Of a stretch of 57,042 nt of DNA, positions 36,792 to 43,648 are shown piece by piece. This DNA comes from an uncultured Prevotella sp. (GTDB lineage Bacteria > Bacteroidota > Bacteroidia > Bacteroidales > Bacteroidaceae). The stretch covers positions 1 through 57,042 of the forward strand of contig CAMVOS010000015.1 in assembly GCA_947169185.1 (NCBI GenBank), given 5' to 3'. A program made the position numbers and the translations under genes. Each line of letters begins with the position of its first letter. Position 1 is the stretch's first letter. The notes beneath the pieces were generated by a model. It had not been told where the DNA came from. It saw only the letters and a list, made by a program, of their open reading frames with translations, and did no database searches.

Positions 36792-37373
36792 TTATCTGCG
36801 CCATAGGCGATAGATTACATATAGGACACAGACAAGTACGAGTATATAGAAGATATACTTTGGAGTACTGATTGGCTTCGAGCTTTGCTTTGAGGCCGAT
36901 TTGTTTTTCTGGGATTGTGTGACTGTTGCCACGCTATCCTTCAAATCGGCGCTGTTTACGGACTTCTTCTCAACGTGTTTATTGAGGTGTAGGCCGTAAA
37001 CCTTGATTGTATTAGGACGAACCTTGTTTGGGCGCGAAGCGCTACTGGGCCGCTTGTCGGCCTCGGGCCCTGCCGTATTGTTGATGGAGTCAGACGGAGT
37101 TTCCGTGCAGCCTATCATCCCCGATGTATAAGCTGTCGGAAACTCCGGCATCCATATAATGGCGCTATCGAAAGATAGTGCAAACTGTCTTGATAGCGAA
37201 TCGATTGTGCGGTAAAAAGTGAGACGGGATTCCGTCACGGAGGCCGTCTCACTTTTGCTCACCGCCTTTTCGGACGTGCGCATCGTCTTGCAGGCAGTAA
37301 GCATCAACAAACAAAATGAAAACATAACGAGTAAGAAAACAGATTTACGAGTGTTCAGAGTGAAGCATTTCAT
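36792..37373 (-). CDS. Probable unimolecular spanin (lipoprotein with C-terminal membrane helix)
   Basis: The protein is 193 residues from ATG 37373. It has a lipoprotein signal (VFLLVMFSFCLLMLTAC, Cys about residue 28). A ~130-residue hydrophilic periplasmic part rich in Ser, Lys and Thr follows. A single C-terminal membrane helix (YIFYILVLVCVLYVIYRL) ends in RR. One protein anchored in both outer and inner membranes is the plan of u-spanins such as T1 gp11, which fuse the membranes in the last lysis step. It lies 26 bases after the amidase gene in the lysis cassette. The function is inferred from topology and context. Confidence 0.65.
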   Translation of the reverse strand: MKCFTLNTRKSVFLLVMFSFCLLMLTACKTMRTSEKAVSKSETASVTESRLTFYRTIDSLSRQFALSFDSAIIWMPEFPTAYTSGMIGCTETPSDSINNTAGPEADKRPSSASRPNKVRPNTIKVYGLHLNKHVEKKSVNSADLKDSVATVTQSQKNKSASKQSSKPISTPKYIFYILVLVCVLYVIYRLWRR

Positions 37374-37399
37374 AATGGACAAAGTTTATGGATTAAAGC

Positions 37400-37903
37400 T
37401 TAGTGCTCAAAGATATAGTCATATTCGTGGACATCGAATGACGGACACGATTTCTTGGCATAGAGACACAGTTCAGGATAGTGCTTGCACTTCGAGCAAG
37501 GATACTTTGGATCCTTCTTTTTCATGCTGCACACCAGTTCCCGATGGCCATAGAGCTTTGCCTTCGGGAACTGACTGTGCAGCTCCTTCAGCAATTTAGC
37601 CAGGGCCTCCTTTTGCTCTGGCGTGCGTGTATCCTTGGGCGCCTTGCCATCCTTAGCACATCCACCGACGTAGACCACACCGATGCTATATCGGTTGTGT
37701 CCACCGTCTGCACAATGGGCGCCCATCATATCAATGGGCCTGCCATCGTGGATGGATCCGTCGAGGTATATCACTTTGTGATAGCCGATGCCATTGGCCC
37801 AATGGCGTTCGTTGCGATGGATGTTGTCTATCTGCTTGACAGTCATCGCACGACCTTCAGGCGACGCCGTGCAATGAACGATGATCTCCGTTATTCTTCG
37901 CAT
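37400..37903 (-). CDS. N-acetylmuramoyl-L-alanine amidase (phage endolysin, Amidase_2)
   Basis: The 167-residue T7-lysozyme-like amidase has zinc ligands visible as H in IIVHCTASPEGR (residue ~10), H in LYGHRELV, and C in KSCPSFDVHEYDY. Substrate motifs GIGYHKVIYLDG and GAHCADGGHNRYSIGVVYVGG are intact. It cleaves the amide between MurNAc and L-Ala. A Cys-rich insert before the last ligand (CSMKKKDPKYPCSKCKHYPELC) is unusual and may bind a second metal. It overlaps the end of the holin-like gene and precedes the spanin candidate. Confidence 0.9.
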   Translation of the reverse strand: MRRITEIIVHCTASPEGRAMTVKQIDNIHRNERHWANGIGYHKVIYLDGSIHDGRPIDMMGAHCADGGHNRYSIGVVYVGGCAKDGKAPKDTRTPEQKEALAKLLKELHSQFPKAKLYGHRELVCSMKKKDPKYPCSKCKHYPELCLYAKKSCPSFDVHEYDYIFEH

Positions 37904-38149
37904 GCCTGGCCTCCTTCCTGTTCAGCTTTGATGGCTGATTTGAGTTCTGCGAACTTGGTGTGGATGTAGATACTCACACCGAAGATGGAGCCAGCATATA
38001 TCAGACATTGTGCGAAAGAACAGCAGCACAGAGTCCGATATTTCGCCTGTGGGCGGTACGATGAATCCTGCTGTGGCCAGTGCCACACCTGCTACTAGCA
38101 TGGCGATGGCCGAATAGATTTGAACGTCAGTTCGAGTTTCTTTAGTCAT
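37891..38149 (-). pseudogene. Holin-like small membrane protein gene with a one-base frameshift
   Basis: From ATG 38149 the frame reads MTKETRTDVQIYSAIAMLVAG...VPPTGEISDSVLLFF, then shifts at about 38014-38018. Reading one base over restores FAQCLIYAGSIFGVSIYIHTKFAELKSAI, the expected second membrane helix and tail. One extra base in TTCTTTCGC explains it. The intact protein would be ~85 residues with two membrane helices, directly upstream of the amidase, as expected for a holin. Programmed frameshift or sequencing error are alternatives. Confidence 0.68.
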
Positions 38150-38177
38150 ATTGCTTTTGTGTTGATGAATACTGCTG

Positions 38178-38185
38178 CAAAGATA
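38178..38185 (-). promoter_or_regulatory. -7 promoter box of the lysis cassette
   Basis: On the minus strand TATCTTTG, 28 bases before the ATG at 38149; it would drive the holin-like, amidase and spanin genes. Confidence 0.55.
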
Positions 38186-38220
38186 CAGGCAGCTCATCAA
38201 CAGCGAAAAGACAATATCAC

Positions 38221-38457
38221 TTAGAGGTAGAAGGCAAATTTACTTCCGTGTGACCCAATGCCGTCGTAGTCGGCAGAGACAGAGAACTGACAGGAAAGGT
38301 CACTAATGCTATCCTCATCCAGATACTTTGTCAGTTCAAGAACGATGGCGCTGCGTCGCTCATCGTAAGCAAGATTCCAGATGCACTCTCCCAGAACGGC
38401 ATTCACCACCGTTCTGATTTCGTCCTGAGTGCGCCATATGGAATCAAAGTCAGTCAT
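38221..38457 (-). CDS. Small protein of unknown function
   Basis: 78 residues (MTDFDSIWRTQDEIRTVVNAVLGE...), acidic, no signal peptide or membrane helix. It has its own -7 box (38492-38499) 34 bases upstream. It lies between the lysis cassette and the DUF4250 gene, and its C-terminus overlaps no other gene. Codon use looks like its neighbours. I do not recognise the family. Confidence 0.5.
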   Translation of the reverse strand: MTDFDSIWRTQDEIRTVVNAVLGECIWNLAYDERRSAIVLELTKYLDEDSISDLSCQFSVSADYDGIGSHGSKFAFYL

Positions 38458-38491
38458 AGTATAACTTCATAAACTATCCTAAAAGTGGGTA

Positions 38492-38529
38492 CAAAGGTAG
38501 CGAAAATCCCCTAATTATTGCTATCTTTG
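38492..38529. promoter_or_regulatory. Divergent promoter boxes
   Basis: TACCTTTG on the minus strand (38492-38499) serves the 78-residue gene. TATCTTTG on the plus strand (38522-38529) serves the DUF4250 gene 24 bases downstream. Confidence 0.55.
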
Positions 38530-38552
38530 CATCAAATATTAAGAGAAATAGT

Positions 38553-38849
38553 ATGGATTACCTGCCCAAAGATCCTGCCATTTTGGTTTCGAGCGTCAAT
38601 ATGCTCCTGCGTGACGAGGAGTTTGACACGCTGGAATCATTGTGCATTGCCTTTAGCAGAGAACCCAAGGAGATTAAGGACTACCTCATGAAGTACGGCT
38701 TTGTATGGAGTGAGCGTCAAAAACAATTCAGGCCCAACATGCATATAATTCCAATGAATTTAAAATATCAGTTTGGATATTGTTCCTCTTCATTGTTCGT
38801 TTTAGAGCATGGGTTGTCAGTTTTATATAATATGGCTTTTCTGCTTTAA
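38553..38849 (+). CDS. DUF4250 protein with a foreign C-terminus (chimera at island junction)
   Basis: The first ~62 residues (MDYLPKDPAILVSSVNMLLRDEEFDTLESLC...YGFVWSERQKQFRP) match DUF4250, a small Bacteroidota/Firmicutes protein of about 60 residues that normally ends near QFRP. Here the frame runs on for ~36 residues of unrelated, hydrophobic sequence (NMHIIPMNLKYQFGYCSS...), which is the antisense of a truncated gene on the minus strand. The native 3' end was thus replaced at about 38730-38745. The gene has its own promoter and may still yield a working domain. Confidence 0.7.
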   Translation: MDYLPKDPAILVSSVNMLLRDEEFDTLESLCIAFSREPKEIKDYLMKYGFVWSERQKQFRPNMHIIPMNLKYQFGYCSSSLFVLEHGLSVLYNMAFLL

Positions 38850-39107
38850 TTCCTCTTAGGAGATAGTAATCTTTACTCTTTTTGCTTCCTTCTGCAATAC
38901 AGCATGCACGGTAGACCCAAGGGATTCTGTTTCTTTGATTATACTCTATAACAATATACCATTTGTTATTAAGATTAGTGGTTATATAATGATCTTCTGT
39001 AATCGTCTCGCGTATGAAACGCCCACTCTTTTTAGCTTTGGTATAAAAAGAGTCTGCATTTTCCCCCTCAGAGAGAAGAATCTTTTAAGCCACATCTTTA
39101 TTTCCAT
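38728..39107 (-). pseudogene. Truncated and frameshifted gene at the island edge
   Basis: From ATG 39107 the frame reads MEIKMWLKRFFSLRG and then loses phase in a G5 run (39063-39067 on the plus strand). One more G restores ENADSFYTKAKKSGRFIRET and a further ~100 codons including WYIVIEYNQRNRIPWVYRACC and YYLLRGIKAEKPYYIKLTTHALKR. The 3' end runs into DUF4250 DNA and stops at 38728, so it is also truncated. It follows the Sel1 gene by 20 bases. It resembles a Bacteroidales protein of unknown function that I cannot name. Confidence 0.6.
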
Positions 39108-39127
39108 TTCTTTTTCTTCAACTCAAA

Positions 39128-39856
39128 TTATTTTTTTCCTGCAATTTCTTCCATGAAAGATGCATATTGCTTCTCCTCATTTTCAAGCCTCAGTTTGGTT
39201 ACGGCCCTGCAATTCCTGAGTTTGTCCATCCAATATTCGACTTTATCTACATTGCGCATATTAATGTATATAGATAATAGAATGGACATTGATAGAACAA
39301 GGCCTAATTCTCCAGCTTTTTCAAAATAAAAAATAGCTTTTTGAATATCACGTTCAGTGCCGTATAAACCTTGTAGATATCTTATACCATAAGAGTTAAG
39401 AGCCACAACATCTTCGTTCTCTACGGCTGATAGTTCTACCTTATTAAACCAATGTCTGGCTATATGTCGGTTTCTTTTCACCATCTCGCCGTTGAAATAA
39501 CATTCTGCCAATAAATCCTGAGCACCTGAATACCCATGCTTTGCAGCCTTTCTTAACCATTCTATGGCCTTTCCCGGGCCTTTTTCCACACCTGTCCCCT
39601 TGTTATAGCAAACATAGAGATTAAATTCTGCGACTTTATACCCTTGTTGTGCGGAGTACTCATACCATTTAACAGCCTTCTTGTAGTTCAATGGTACAAT
39701 ATGACCTTCCCAATAGCATAAACCAATGCTATTCATCTCTTCTGGAGAAAGTTTTTTTTTTGAAACTCGTTTCCCGTCCCTTAGCCTTTCAAGTGCTCGA
39801 ATTACTTTTTCAGAGAAAGTCAATTCTACCATATAGGGGGCAAAACCCTTTTCCAT
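39128..39856 (-). CDS. Sel1-repeat protein
   Basis: The 242-residue protein has about four Sel1-like (SLR) helical repeats between residues 45 and 200 (SIGLCYWEGHIVPLNYKKAVKWY, AEFNLYVCYNKGTGVEKGPGKAI, AQDLLAECYFNGEMVKRNRHIA, LNSYGIRYLQGLYGTERDIQKAI). It has no signal peptide, so it is probably a cytosolic scaffold. It is the last intact gene of the FtsZ-headed transcript, 8 bases after the ADP-ribosylglycohydrolase. Two other proteins of the island also carry these repeats. Confidence 0.8.
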   Translation of the reverse strand: MEKGFAPYMVELTFSEKVIRALERLRDGKRVSKKKLSPEEMNSIGLCYWEGHIVPLNYKKAVKWYEYSAQQGYKVAEFNLYVCYNKGTGVEKGPGKAIEWLRKAAKHGYSGAQDLLAECYFNGEMVKRNRHIARHWFNKVELSAVENEDVVALNSYGIRYLQGLYGTERDIQKAIFYFEKAGELGLVLSMSILLSIYINMRNVDKVEYWMDKLRNCRAVTKLRLENEEKQYASFMEEIAGKK

Positions 39857-39864
39857 ATACCTTA

Positions 39865-40665
39865 TTATCTGTGTTCAATTTTTGCAAGGAATGTATCCTT
39901 TATCTCCCTTAAATCCTCTGTCAGTATCGAATTGCACCGCTCTGCAATCTCCTCTGGTATTGGATACACGCAGGCAGCGATAGCTCCGGCCATAGCACCA
40001 ATCGTATCAGAATCACCACCAAGAGAAATAGCCAATCGTATCACCTCTTCAAAGGAATTACCCTCTAAGAAAGCAATGATAGCCTCTGGTACACTACCCT
40101 GACACGATACATCAAATCCATATCTTGGACGAATCTCAGCAATCGTTCTGTTCAGATTATAGCCAAACGTTTTCTCCACATACGCCTTAATCTCAGCCTT
40201 CGTTTTACCCTGCTTAGCCAGGAACACACTGGTTGCTATAGCCTGAGCGCCCTTTACTCCTTCTGGATGGTTATGACTAACAGATGCTGTCAAAGCTGCC
40301 AACGCCAAAACTTCATCCAATGTTTTGGCATACAACCCCACAGGACTAACACGCATGCCAGCCCCATTCCCCCAGCTTTTATATGGCTGTGGGTCATCCT
40401 CCCAAAGCCATCCCAGGAATCGTCCTCCATAGCCTGCATCAGCATGAAGATGTCCTAACTCCTGCATACAATATATTAAATAATGTATGGTATGCGCTTC
40501 GTCCTCTACCAACCATTTTGCTACAGCCAGCGTCATGACGGAGTCGTCTGTAAATATACTGCCTTCCTCAAATAACCTGAAGTCAGTTGACTTCGTATTA
40601 TAGAACTCGTATGTAGAGCCAATAATATCACCGGCAATTGCCCCTAACATCTTTACTTTATCCAT
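39865..40665 (-). CDS. ADP-ribosylglycohydrolase (ARH/DraG family)
   Basis: The 266-residue enzyme removes ADP-ribose from proteins or nucleic acids. The dinuclear metal motifs are intact: GAIAGDIIGS (residues ~8-17), FTDDSVMT (38-45), and GGDSDTIGAMAGA (216-228). SHNHPEG (130-136) is the usual substrate-loop region. It is full length for the family. It lies between the novel-domain protein (10-base gap) and the Sel1 protein (8-base gap), downstream of the FtsZ-like gene, and could reverse modification made by the transferases encoded 8-15 kb away in the same island. Confidence 0.92.
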   Translation of the reverse strand: MDKVKMLGAIAGDIIGSTYEFYNTKSTDFRLFEEGSIFTDDSVMTLAVAKWLVEDEAHTIHYLIYCMQELGHLHADAGYGGRFLGWLWEDDPQPYKSWGNGAGMRVSPVGLYAKTLDEVLALAALTASVSHNHPEGVKGAQAIATSVFLAKQGKTKAEIKAYVEKTFGYNLNRTIAEIRPRYGFDVSCQGSVPEAIIAFLEGNSFEEVIRLAISLGGDSDTIGAMAGAIAACVYPIPEEIAERCNSILTEDLREIKDTFLAKIEHR

Positions 40666-40675
40666 ACCTTAACTA

Positions 40676-41272
40676 TTAAATTATTTCACTATCATTGATT
40701 ACAAGTTCCCTTGGTAACGTAATCACTTTCAGACGTTCATACCAGACACGGGAGGAGCCTGCGACGTGCTTCTGCGTATGCCCGCTGATGATGTAGTAGC
40801 TGGCTGTGTATTCGTCCATCATGTCCAGGAACACCTTCTTGATGCGTGAACACTTCTCGTTGATGGCATTGTCTAGCGGATTCACCAAGTGGTCAACGCC
40901 CTCCATGATTTTCTCCTTGTCCATCAACTTTGCTGTTGTCATGTAGTATCGTGTCAGTTCCTCGCGATAGTCGCCTAATCGCTTGAACTCAATACCCTTC
41001 GGATGTGCCAGGAACAGCAGGTAGACTGCTTTGTGCACAGGCTGCAGCTCCACCTCCTTCTGGTCGTAGTCCATCAGGAAGAATCTATAGTCCTTCGTAA
41101 TCAGCAGCCTGCTCAGCTTGGCCCTTGCAGCCTCGATGCGCAGTTCCTCCAGCAACGGTGCGCCAATAGCCTTCAGTAGCAAGTCCTTACGACCTGCCAT
41201 CTGCAGCTGTCCAGCCAATTGCCTTACCTGCTCAGCTATTTCTTCTGGTGTATGATGCGTCTGATCTATCAT
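40676..41272 (-). CDS. Protein with a domain shared within the island, function unknown
   Basis: 198 residues. From about residue 55 to the end it aligns with the C-terminal ~135 residues of the macro-like/DUF1810 protein at 45698-46957: LSRLLITKDYRFFLMDYDQKEVELQP against LSRLTIAKDCTIMLSDYDKEVKMEP, KAVYLLFLAHPKGIEFKRLGDYREEL against KAIYLLFLNHPEGIVFKHLPDYRKEL, and INEKCSRIKKVFL against INEKCSRVRAAFM, both ending ITLPREL or ISLPRDL. It looks like a helical, perhaps winged-helix, domain. Its start overlaps the FtsZ-like stop (ATGA). Confidence 0.7.
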   Translation of the reverse strand: MIDQTHHTPEEIAEQVRQLAGQLQMAGRKDLLLKAIGAPLLEELRIEAARAKLSRLLITKDYRFFLMDYDQKEVELQPVHKAVYLLFLAHPKGIEFKRLGDYREELTRYYMTTAKLMDKEKIMEGVDHLVNPLDNAINEKCSRIKKVFLDMMDEYTASYYIISGHTQKHVAGSSRVWYERLKVITLPRELVINDSEII

Positions 41273-42558
41273 TCCGTCACGTCCTTCATCAGACTATTCA
41301 ACCATCCCTTCCATTTCTCAACTATGGTCTTCTGCTTAGGCTCTTCATTAGGTTCTTCCTCAGGTTCTATAGCTTCAGGCTGTACCTCCACTATAGGCTC
41401 TGGATCAGCAGCAGGCTCAGGCTCCTGCGCCTGTTCTACTTTAAAGTCTAGCTCCTGTTCCTTGGCTATCACCTTACCCATCGTCTCAACCTTTGCAGGC
41501 TTATACAGCTGCGGTATCAAGTCCTCATAGTAATCGTCCTCGTTACGATGAATATCCTGATGCTGTTCGCTACGCAATTCGTTCTCCAGGCCCGTAGCCA
41601 ATATCGTTACCTTCGCATCCTCGCCCAGCGAGTCATCTGTTGCCGTACCCCAAATCACCTCGATGTTGGGATCCAACTGGTCAAAAAAGTCGTCAATTTC
41701 TTGCAGCTCACGCACAAAGATGGGATGTGTGTCGCTCGAATAGATGTTAAACAGAATGCGCTTAGCCTTACCAATATCGTTACCATACAGCAGTGGCGAG
41801 TCCAGTGCATCCAGTATGGCCCGTTCTACACGATGCTCACCACTCGCACGGCCCATCGCCATGATGGCACCACCACCATTCTTCATCGTCGTCTCCACGT
41901 CACGGAAGTCACTCTTGATACCCCCGTCGCTGGGCATTGTTATCAGTTCCGATATACCTTTCACCGCATCCATCAGTATGTTATCAGCCCTTTGGAACGC
42001 CTCCTTCACCGACAGTTCCGAATCTGCATACACGTCGCACAACCGTTCGTTGTTCACTATCAGCAGCGCATCCACATTCTTTCGTAGTTCATCAACACCC
42101 TTTAGGGCCTTGATGATTTTCCTCTTCTTCTCGAAGTAGAACGGTATCGTCACCACACCAACCGTCAGCATTCCCATCTTTTTGGCCACACCAGCCACTA
42201 CAGGAGCAGCACCAGTACCCGTGCCGCCACCCATACCAGCAGTCACGAACACCATCTTCGTTCCATCTGAGAGCAGCGTCTCGATGTCAGCGATATTCGC
42301 CTCTGCCTCCTTCTTGCCCAGTTCTGGATTAGCCCCAGCACCCAGGCCAGACTGTCCCAGCATCAGTTTTACGGGCACAGGCGAACGTGACAGCGATTGA
42401 CTATCCGTATTACATACTGCATACGTCACGCCCTGAATCTGGTCGTTATACATGTTGCGCACAGCATTACAGCCACCACCACCAACGCCAATCACCTTGA
42501 TGATGCCTTGCATCTTATCCTCAATAGGACCAAAGTCTAAAATCGTATCTTCTCCCAT
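41269..42558 (-). CDS. ftsZ: FtsZ-like tubulin-family GTPase (divergent paralogue in an accessory island)
   Basis: The protein is 429 residues from ATG 42558; a TTG at 42588 lies inside the leader element and is rejected. The GTP-binding signature GGGTGTG is at residues 110-116. The T7 catalytic loop reads KSDFRD (215-220) instead of NxDxxD: both Asp remain, Asn is lost. The C-terminal ~100 residues are an acidic Pro/Glu linker ending in an amphipathic helix (VEKWKGWLNSLMKDVTE). It is not in a division (dcw) cluster but among ADP-ribosylation and kinase genes. It has its own promoter with a palindrome over the -33 box. Confidence 0.88.
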   Translation of the reverse strand: MGEDTILDFGPIEDKMQGIIKVIGVGGGGCNAVRNMYNDQIQGVTYAVCNTDSQSLSRSPVPVKLMLGQSGLGAGANPELGKKEAEANIADIETLLSDGTKMVFVTAGMGGGTGTGAAPVVAGVAKKMGMLTVGVVTIPFYFEKKRKIIKALKGVDELRKNVDALLIVNNERLCDVYADSELSVKEAFQRADNILMDAVKGISELITMPSDGGIKSDFRDVETTMKNGGGAIMAMGRASGEHRVERAILDALDSPLLYGNDIGKAKRILFNIYSSDTHPIFVRELQEIDDFFDQLDPNIEVIWGTATDDSLGEDAKVTILATGLENELRSEQHQDIHRNEDDYYEDLIPQLYKPAKVETMGKVIAKEQELDFKVEQAQEPEPAADPEPIVEVQPEAIEPEEEPNEEPKQKTIVEKWKGWLNSLMKDVTE

Positions 42559-42585
42559 ATATTGTCTTATATTTCCTTTTTCTGA

Positions 42586-42649
42586 CAAGGATGGTGCAAG
42601 CCGAATGCAATCGAGCTCACTCGAATTGCTGAGGCGCAGCCCATTCTCG
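42586..42649 (-). ncRNA. 64-base structured leader element, copy 2
   Basis: This second copy of the element at 7008-7071 has 55 of 64 bases identical, and the changes keep the stem paired. It lies between the FtsZ-like promoter (-7 at 42674-42681) and the ATG at 42558, the same relative place as in copy 1. Confidence 0.6.
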
Positions 42650-42673
42650 TAGCATGATTTTTAATACATGCTG

Positions 42674-42729
42674 CAAAGTTACATATTTTCCACCATTAAT
42701 CCAAATATTCACAAGCCTTGTGAATATTT
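42674..42729 (-). promoter_or_regulatory. Promoter of the FtsZ-like operon with palindromic operator
   Basis: On the minus strand TTTG (42702-42705), 20 bases, TAACTTTG (42674-42681). A perfect palindrome with 13-base arms (AAATATTCACAAG, one centre base, and its complement; 42703-42729) overlaps the -33 box. Its core, CACAAGGCTTGTG, recurs at 45674-45686 and 56196-56208. Confidence 0.75.
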
Positions 42730-42800
42730 ACCTTATCCAAATGTTCGCATTGCAACGCCACACTTTGATCCTTCAGGTCAAAGAAGGCTTGCGGACATTA

Positions 42801-43376
42801 TTATCGCTCACATTCTTGCATTCTGTATTTCTCAATTTCCAGGTCTAATGTCCTGGCCGTTCTAAAGAAGCTATCCAGCATCAATTTCAAGTAATCCACC
42901 AAATCTGGAATCTGCGATATTAGTAGGAAATGTTTCTTTATATGCACTGCTACGTCATCAGAGTCTGTAATACCATAAAAGACAGATGCAGTTCCCCTTG
43001 CATTGATATCATTCACTACTTGACGAACCCTTGCAAATTCGTCAATGTCAAATTTGGAGAAACTGTGACACCATGGCCATATTAGGTTAACGAACATACA
43101 GTCATTGACAGCTTCCATCAGGAATATCACCCCCTGATACTCGAACTGGATACGGCCTTCTTCTGTATATTGTGGTTCGCACCCAATCTTTTCAATTGTA
43201 TCTAATGCTAATTGCCTTGTACTAATTGTTTCTTCCATATACGTTTTTCCTGCTTGAATGTTATCTGATGTACTCTGCTCTGCTGGACTATATTCATAGT
43301 CAGTATCTTCTTGATAATAGCGCCAGATGTTGTATATCACCACAAATGCCAATATGCCTAATATATGCCAAATCAT
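42801..43376 (-). CDS. Membrane-anchored YbjN-like protein
   Basis: The 191-residue protein has an N-terminal membrane helix (MIWHILGILAFVVIYNIW) and a cytosolic part. The part from about residue 55 resembles the YbjN/secretion-chaperone-like fold (LALDTIEKIGCEPQYTEEGRIQFEYQGVIFLMEA, then FARVRQVVNDINARGTASVFYG). YbjN proteins are regulators or adaptors without known enzyme activity. It begins 2 bases after the WYL-like gene and ends the DnaB-containing transcript. Confidence 0.6.
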   Translation of the reverse strand: MIWHILGILAFVVIYNIWRYYQEDTDYEYSPAEQSTSDNIQAGKTYMEETISTRQLALDTIEKIGCEPQYTEEGRIQFEYQGVIFLMEAVNDCMFVNLIWPWCHSFSKFDIDEFARVRQVVNDINARGTASVFYGITDSDDVAVHIKKHFLLISQIPDLVDYLKLMLDSFFRTARTLDLEIEKYRMQECER

Positions 43377-43378
43377 AG

Positions 43379-43648
43379 TTAATATATTCTTTTAAAGTTA
43401 TCACCAATCTGGTTCCAATAGATTTTTCTGAACGCATGCCCATTCACTTTTAAGATACGCCCAATCTTGAAAGTACGGTCAGTCTTGATATCCTCGCGAT
43501 AAGCTAAGATATATCCTCCACCATAATAGGTCGAATACTCGATGTTTGAGATCCTACATGTAAATATCTTGCCACTGCGAGTACAGTATTCTATCATGAT
43601 GGAGTCCTTCAACCGTATTGCTCTGTCAATAACCTCCTCGATAGCCAT
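43379..43648 (-). CDS. Stand-alone WYL-like domain protein
   Basis: 89 residues. The segment from residue ~12 to 65 (LKDSIMIEYCTRSGKIFTCRISNIEYS...YILAYREDIKTDRTFKIGRI) follows the WYL pattern: beta strands ending in a loop with R.FK..RI. WYL domains bind nucleotides or nucleic acid and usually sit behind a helix-turn-helix, which is missing here. It overlaps the dnaB 3' end by 23 bases. Its identity is a judgement from pattern only. Confidence 0.5.
   Translation of the reverse strand: MAIEEVIDRAIRLKDSIMIEYCTRSGKIFTCRISNIEYSTYYGGGYILAYREDIKTDRTFKIGRILKVNGHAFRKIYWNQIGDNFKRIY

Noticed and set aside
36600..36806. 68-codon frame behind a TACCTTTG box
   Set aside because: The product is Cys/His/Pro-rich without any recognisable pattern and runs into the spanin gene; the box alone is not sufficient support.
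28592..38552. Search for the second attachment site (copy of the tRNA-Lys 3' end)
   Set aside because: No stretch resembling the T arm and acceptor end of the tRNA was found before the DUF4250 gene, so the right end of the prophage is not assigned.
42559..42588. TTG start ten codons upstream for the FtsZ-like gene
   Set aside because: It would begin inside the 64-base leader element, whose other copy is clearly non-coding; ATG 42558 has the expected distance to the element.
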